Source: Deltaproteobacteria bacterium
Lineage (GTDB): Bacteria > Desulfobacterota > Dissulfuribacteria > Dissulfuribacterales > QOAL01
DNA length: 25,609 nucleotides
Direction of reading: 5' to 3'
Assembly (NCBI GenBank): GCA_026988585.1
Contig: JALSKY010000026.1
Location: forward strand, 1 to 25,609
How positions within the stretch are numbered: the first letter of the stretch is position 1; each line of letters starts with the position of its first letter. Both the position numbers and the translations under genes were made by a program. Below are positions 23,560-25,609 of this stretch, piece after piece. Under the pieces are notes generated by a model that had not been told where the DNA came from, made no database searches, and saw only the letters and a program-made list of their open reading frames with translations.

Positions 23560-23583
23560 AGCAACGCTCACAATAAGTCCTGC

Positions 23584-23673
23584 GGAGGGATGGCCGAGTG
23601 GTTGAAGGCGGCGGCCTTGAAAGCCGTTGTACCCGCAAGGGTACCGTGGGTTCGAATCCTACTCCCTCCGCCA
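23584..23673 (+). tRNA. tRNA-Ser (anticodon UGA)
   Basis: The acceptor stem GGAGGGA pairs with TCCCTCC, with discriminator G and an encoded CCA. The anticodon stem-loop CGGCC-TTGAAA-GCCG carries TGA, reading UCA-type serine codons. A long variable arm (GTACCC/GGGTAC, with a GCAA loop) is diagnostic of class II serine tRNA. The T loop is TTCGAAT. Confidence 0.96.
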
Positions 23674-23690
23674 ACGGTCAGTTGCTAATC

Positions 23691-23726
23691 CATGATGCAT
23701 GCCATGATGCATGCCATGACGCATGA
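23691..23726. repeat. Three tandem 12-bp repeats
   Basis: CATGATGCATGC occurs twice in direct succession (23691-23702 and 23703-23714) and a third copy, CATGACGCATGA, has two changes. The unit is itself partly palindromic (ATGCAT). Downstream, GGACAAATAA is also repeated (23782-23791 and 23796-23805). The stretch lies between the two tRNA-Ser genes; no gene was seen in 23674-23854. Confidence 0.75.
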
Positions 23727-23854
23727 TGATTGAAGATTCCTTCAAGAGTGGAGTTGTCCAGGACGCAGAATAGATGGTTCAGGACAAATAATTCGGGACA
23801 AATAACTTGTTGAGTAAATAGGAAAAAGTTGAATAAAGATAGCCAGCCAACTAC

Positions 23855-23946
<92 letters not shown>

Positions 23947-23999
23947 TTTTTTTATTTTTTCCATCTTGTTCGTTTCTTAAGAAGGAGGGTTCCCCTGAA

Positions 24000-25154
24000 A
24001 TGATGACAGATTTTCTTTTTACCTCTGAGTCCGTGACTGAAGGCCATCCGGACAAGGTTGCCGACCAGATCTCCGATGCCATTCTGGATGCGATTCTGGA
24101 CAAGGATCCTTTGGCCCGGGTAGCCTGCGAAACCCTTGTGACTACAGGCCTGGCACTAATAGCTGGAGAGATCACAACAGATGCCTATGTGGATATGCCA
24201 AAGGTGGTGCGCGGCACCATCAAAGAGATTGGATATTCCGACTCCAGCATGGGCTTCGACTGGCAGACCTGTGCTGTTCTTACCAGTATAGACAAACAAT
24301 CTCCTGACATCGCCATGGGTGTTGACAGGAATGGAGATATCGGTGCCGGAGACCAGGGACTCATGTTTGGCTATGCATGCAATGAGACCCCAGACTTCAT
24401 GCCCATGCCGATCTGGTATGCCCACAGGCTCGCGGAACGACTGGCACAGGTCAGGAAGAATGGCACAATCCCCTTTCTCAGACCAGATGGCAAGACCCAG
24501 GTCACCATTGAATACCAGGATAGACGGCCTGTAGCCATCCACTCCCTGGTGGTAGCTGCCCAGCACACCCCTGATGTCACCCATAAAGAGGTGGAAGAGG
24601 CAGTAATAGAAGAAGTAATAAAGAAGATAGTTGCACCTGAGCATCTCACGGAAAAGACAAAGTACTTTATCAATAGTACTGGAAGATTCGTGGTCGGAGG
24701 TCCCCTGGCAGACTGCGGAATGACCGGCCGAAAGATCATAGTGGATACCTATGGGGGCAGAGGTCATCACGGAGGAGGTGCATTCTCCGGCAAAGATCCA
24801 ACGAAGGTTGACCGTTCCCCCTCATATATGGCCCGTTATGTGGCGAAAAACCTGGTAGCAGCAGGTGTAGCAGACGAATGTGAGGTTCAGGTGTCCTACG
24901 CCATTGGAGTGGCAGAGCCAGTGGCCATAAATGTAAGGACCTATGGCACTGAAAAGATCCCCCAGGACAGAATAGTGGAGCTGATCAAAGATAATTTCAG
25001 CTTCAAGCCCAAAGATGTCATCGATTATCTCGACCTGCGACGGCCTATCTATAAAAAGACCGCTGCCTATGGTCATTTCGGGCGTCCTGAGCCTGAGTTC
25101 ACATGGGAACGTCTCGACTTGGTCGATAAACTGAAAGAGCAGGCAGGAATTTAA
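24000..25154 (+). CDS. metK: S-adenosylmethionine synthetase
   Basis: Makes S-adenosylmethionine from methionine and ATP in the cytoplasm. From the ATG at 24000 the product is 384 aa, the usual length. It has FTSESVTEGHPDKVADQISD (ATP/methionine binding), GAGDQGLMFGYA, STGRFVVGGPLADCGMTGRK, the P-loop-like GGGAFSGKDPTKVDRSPSY and the C-terminal AYGHFGRPEPEFTWE. AAGGAGG lies 11 nt before this ATG; the frame is open further upstream but would run through the tRNA gene. It precedes ahcY in the same direction. Confidence 0.97.
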   Translation: MMTDFLFTSESVTEGHPDKVADQISDAILDAILDKDPLARVACETLVTTGLALIAGEITTDAYVDMPKVVRGTIKEIGYSDSSMGFDWQTCAVLTSIDKQSPDIAMGVDRNGDIGAGDQGLMFGYACNETPDFMPMPIWYAHRLAERLAQVRKNGTIPFLRPDGKTQVTIEYQDRRPVAIHSLVVAAQHTPDVTHKEVEEAVIEEVIKKIVAPEHLTEKTKYFINSTGRFVVGGPLADCGMTGRKIIVDTYGGRGHHGGGAFSGKDPTKVDRSPSYMARYVAKNLVAAGVADECEVQVSYAIGVAEPVAINVRTYGTEKIPQDRIVELIKDNFSFKPKDVIDYLDLRRPIYKKTAAYGHFGRPEPEFTWERLDLVDKLKEQAGI

Positions 25155-25181
25155 GTTGGATGATTTAAGGTGAAAATACAC

Positions 25182-25237
25182 CATGCAGCTCCCTATTCCC
25201 GTGCCTTAGAGGTGCGGCATGGATTACAGGCTGCATG
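25182..25237 (+). ncRNA. Candidate structured RNA in the ahcY leader
   Basis: An 8-bp perfect outer stem CATGCAGC (25182-25189) / GCTGCATG (25230-25237) encloses a second stem CCGTGCC (25199-25205) / GGCATGG (25216-25222, one G-U) with a 10-nt loop. No T tract follows, so it is not a standard terminator. It lies between metK and ahcY, where SAM or SAH riboswitches occur elsewhere, but I do not see the known SAH riboswitch consensus. Confidence 0.45.
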
Positions 25238-25302
25238 AAAGTTTGGTAAAAAAAGATACAGCAGTATTCCTGTAAAATAAAAAGAAAGGGACAGCAAGAA
25301 CC

Positions 25303-25609
25303 ATGGATTACCATATCAAGGATGAAGGACTTGCCCTGCAGGGCAGACTCAGGATCGAATGGGCAGCCAAGAACATGCCTGTGCTCAATCTCATCAAGGA
25401 GCGATTTTCCAAGGAAAGGCCCCTGGATGGAGTGAGGCTTGGGGCATGTCTCCATGTAACCACTGAAACAGCGGCACTTATGCAGACACTCAAGGCTGGA
25501 GGTGCTGAGGTATATCTATGCGCATCCAACCCTCTCAGCACCCAGGATGATGTGGCAGCATCCCTGGTGGTGAATGATCAGATTCCCGTATTCGCCATAA
25601 CCGGCGAGG
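25303..25609 (+). CDS. ahcY: Adenosylhomocysteinase, N-terminal part (cut by window edge)
   Basis: Hydrolyses S-adenosylhomocysteine to adenosine and homocysteine, removing the inhibitory product of methyltransferases. About 102 codons are visible: MDYHIKDEGLALQGRLRIEW, then AAKNMPVLNLIKERF, GVRLGACLHVTTETAALMQT, LKAGGAEVYLCASNPLSTQD and DDVAASLVV. These match the AhcY N-terminal substrate domain, including the CLHVTTETA and NPLSTQDD signatures. The ATG at 25303 follows GAAAGGGA. It is 148 nt after metK, a natural functional pairing. The NAD-binding domain lies beyond the window. Confidence 0.95.
   Translation, partial: MDYHIKDEGLALQGRLRIEWAAKNMPVLNLIKERFSKERPLDGVRLGACLHVTTETAALMQTLKAGGAEVYLCASNPLSTQDDVAASLVVNDQIPVFAITGE

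Larger units (their letters stand above)
23256..23583. promoter_or_regulatory. Intergenic region between ffh and tRNA-Ser, with structured ffh leader
   Basis: No gene is visible in this 328-nt region. It carries divergent promoters (listed separately) and a leader of about 210 nt for ffh. On the minus-strand RNA, CGGUUCA (23460-23466) can pair with UGAACCG (23408-23414), placing a stem near the expected 5' end of the transcript. I looked for the 4.5S RNA consensus here and did not find it. Confidence 0.45.

Noticed and set aside
23256..23583. 4.5S SRP RNA next to ffh
   Set aside because: The conserved GGAAGCAGCC-type loop was not found in either strand.
25182..25237. Known SAH riboswitch
   Set aside because: The conserved GAGGAGCGCUGC core is absent, so I list only a candidate structured RNA.

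Overview
The window looks like a chromosomal housekeeping segment of a Gram-negative, probably anaerobic bacterium of the Desulfobacterota (former Deltaproteobacteria). The inference rests on gene content and order: an ffh-rpsP-khpA-rimM-trmD-SPOUT methyltransferase-rplS-rnhB-yraN cluster, an Aquifex-type aconitase, an FmdE protein beside a molybdopterin-binding protein, DivIVA next to YggT, a lipoprotein secretin, and a probable selenocysteine gene. No phage, transposase, CRISPR array or plasmid gene was seen.

Layout. Positions 1-2889 (minus strand) carry a shikimate-pathway run read aroE, aroA, aroK, aroC, with aroC cut by the left edge. Upstream on the same strand are an aconitase (2946-4880) and lepA (5063-6862). 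Positions 7148-13154 (plus strand) are a type IV pilus / MSHA-like assembly operon: pilM, pilN, pilO, pilP, a protein joining an STN (secretin N0-like) domain to TPR repeats, and a lipoprotein secretin. A bidirectional terminator separates it from divIVA and yggT (minus). Positions 14332-16031 (minus) hold a molybdopterin-binding-domain protein with a C-terminal cysteine cluster and an FmdE-family protein. A class I methyltransferase (16214-17071, plus) is divergent from them. Positions 17090-23255 (minus) are the ribosome/tRNA-maturation operon led by ffh. Two tRNA-Ser genes, metK and the start of ahcY (plus) fill the right end.

The most notable finding is a short gene between rnhB and yraN at 17489-17728 (minus). 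It encodes a BFD/CopZ-N-like [2Fe-2S] protein interrupted by an in-frame TGA exactly where the family has the first Cys of a conserved Cys-Cys pair. After the TGA the frame continues with family-like sequence. A hairpin whose upper part closely resembles the E. coli fdhF bSECIS element follows at the correct distance. It is best read as a selenoprotein with a Sec-Cys (UC) motif.

A second surprise is a 57-bp inverted duplication (56 of 57 identical). The N-terminal coding region of the SPOUT methyltransferase (19350-19406) recurs at 13270-13326, where its antisense strand encodes the last residues and stop codon of divIVA. Also of interest are the STN-TPR/secretin arrangement and a two-tier RNA fold between metK and ahcY.

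How the genes work together. aroE/A/K/C are the steps from dehydroshikimate to chorismate. PilMNOP form the inner-membrane alignment platform that connects to the outer-membrane secretin. The ffh operon couples protein targeting with ribosomal proteins, 16S and tRNA maturation. metK and ahcY are the synthesis and by-product-removal ends of the S-adenosylmethionine cycle, on which the methyltransferases here depend.
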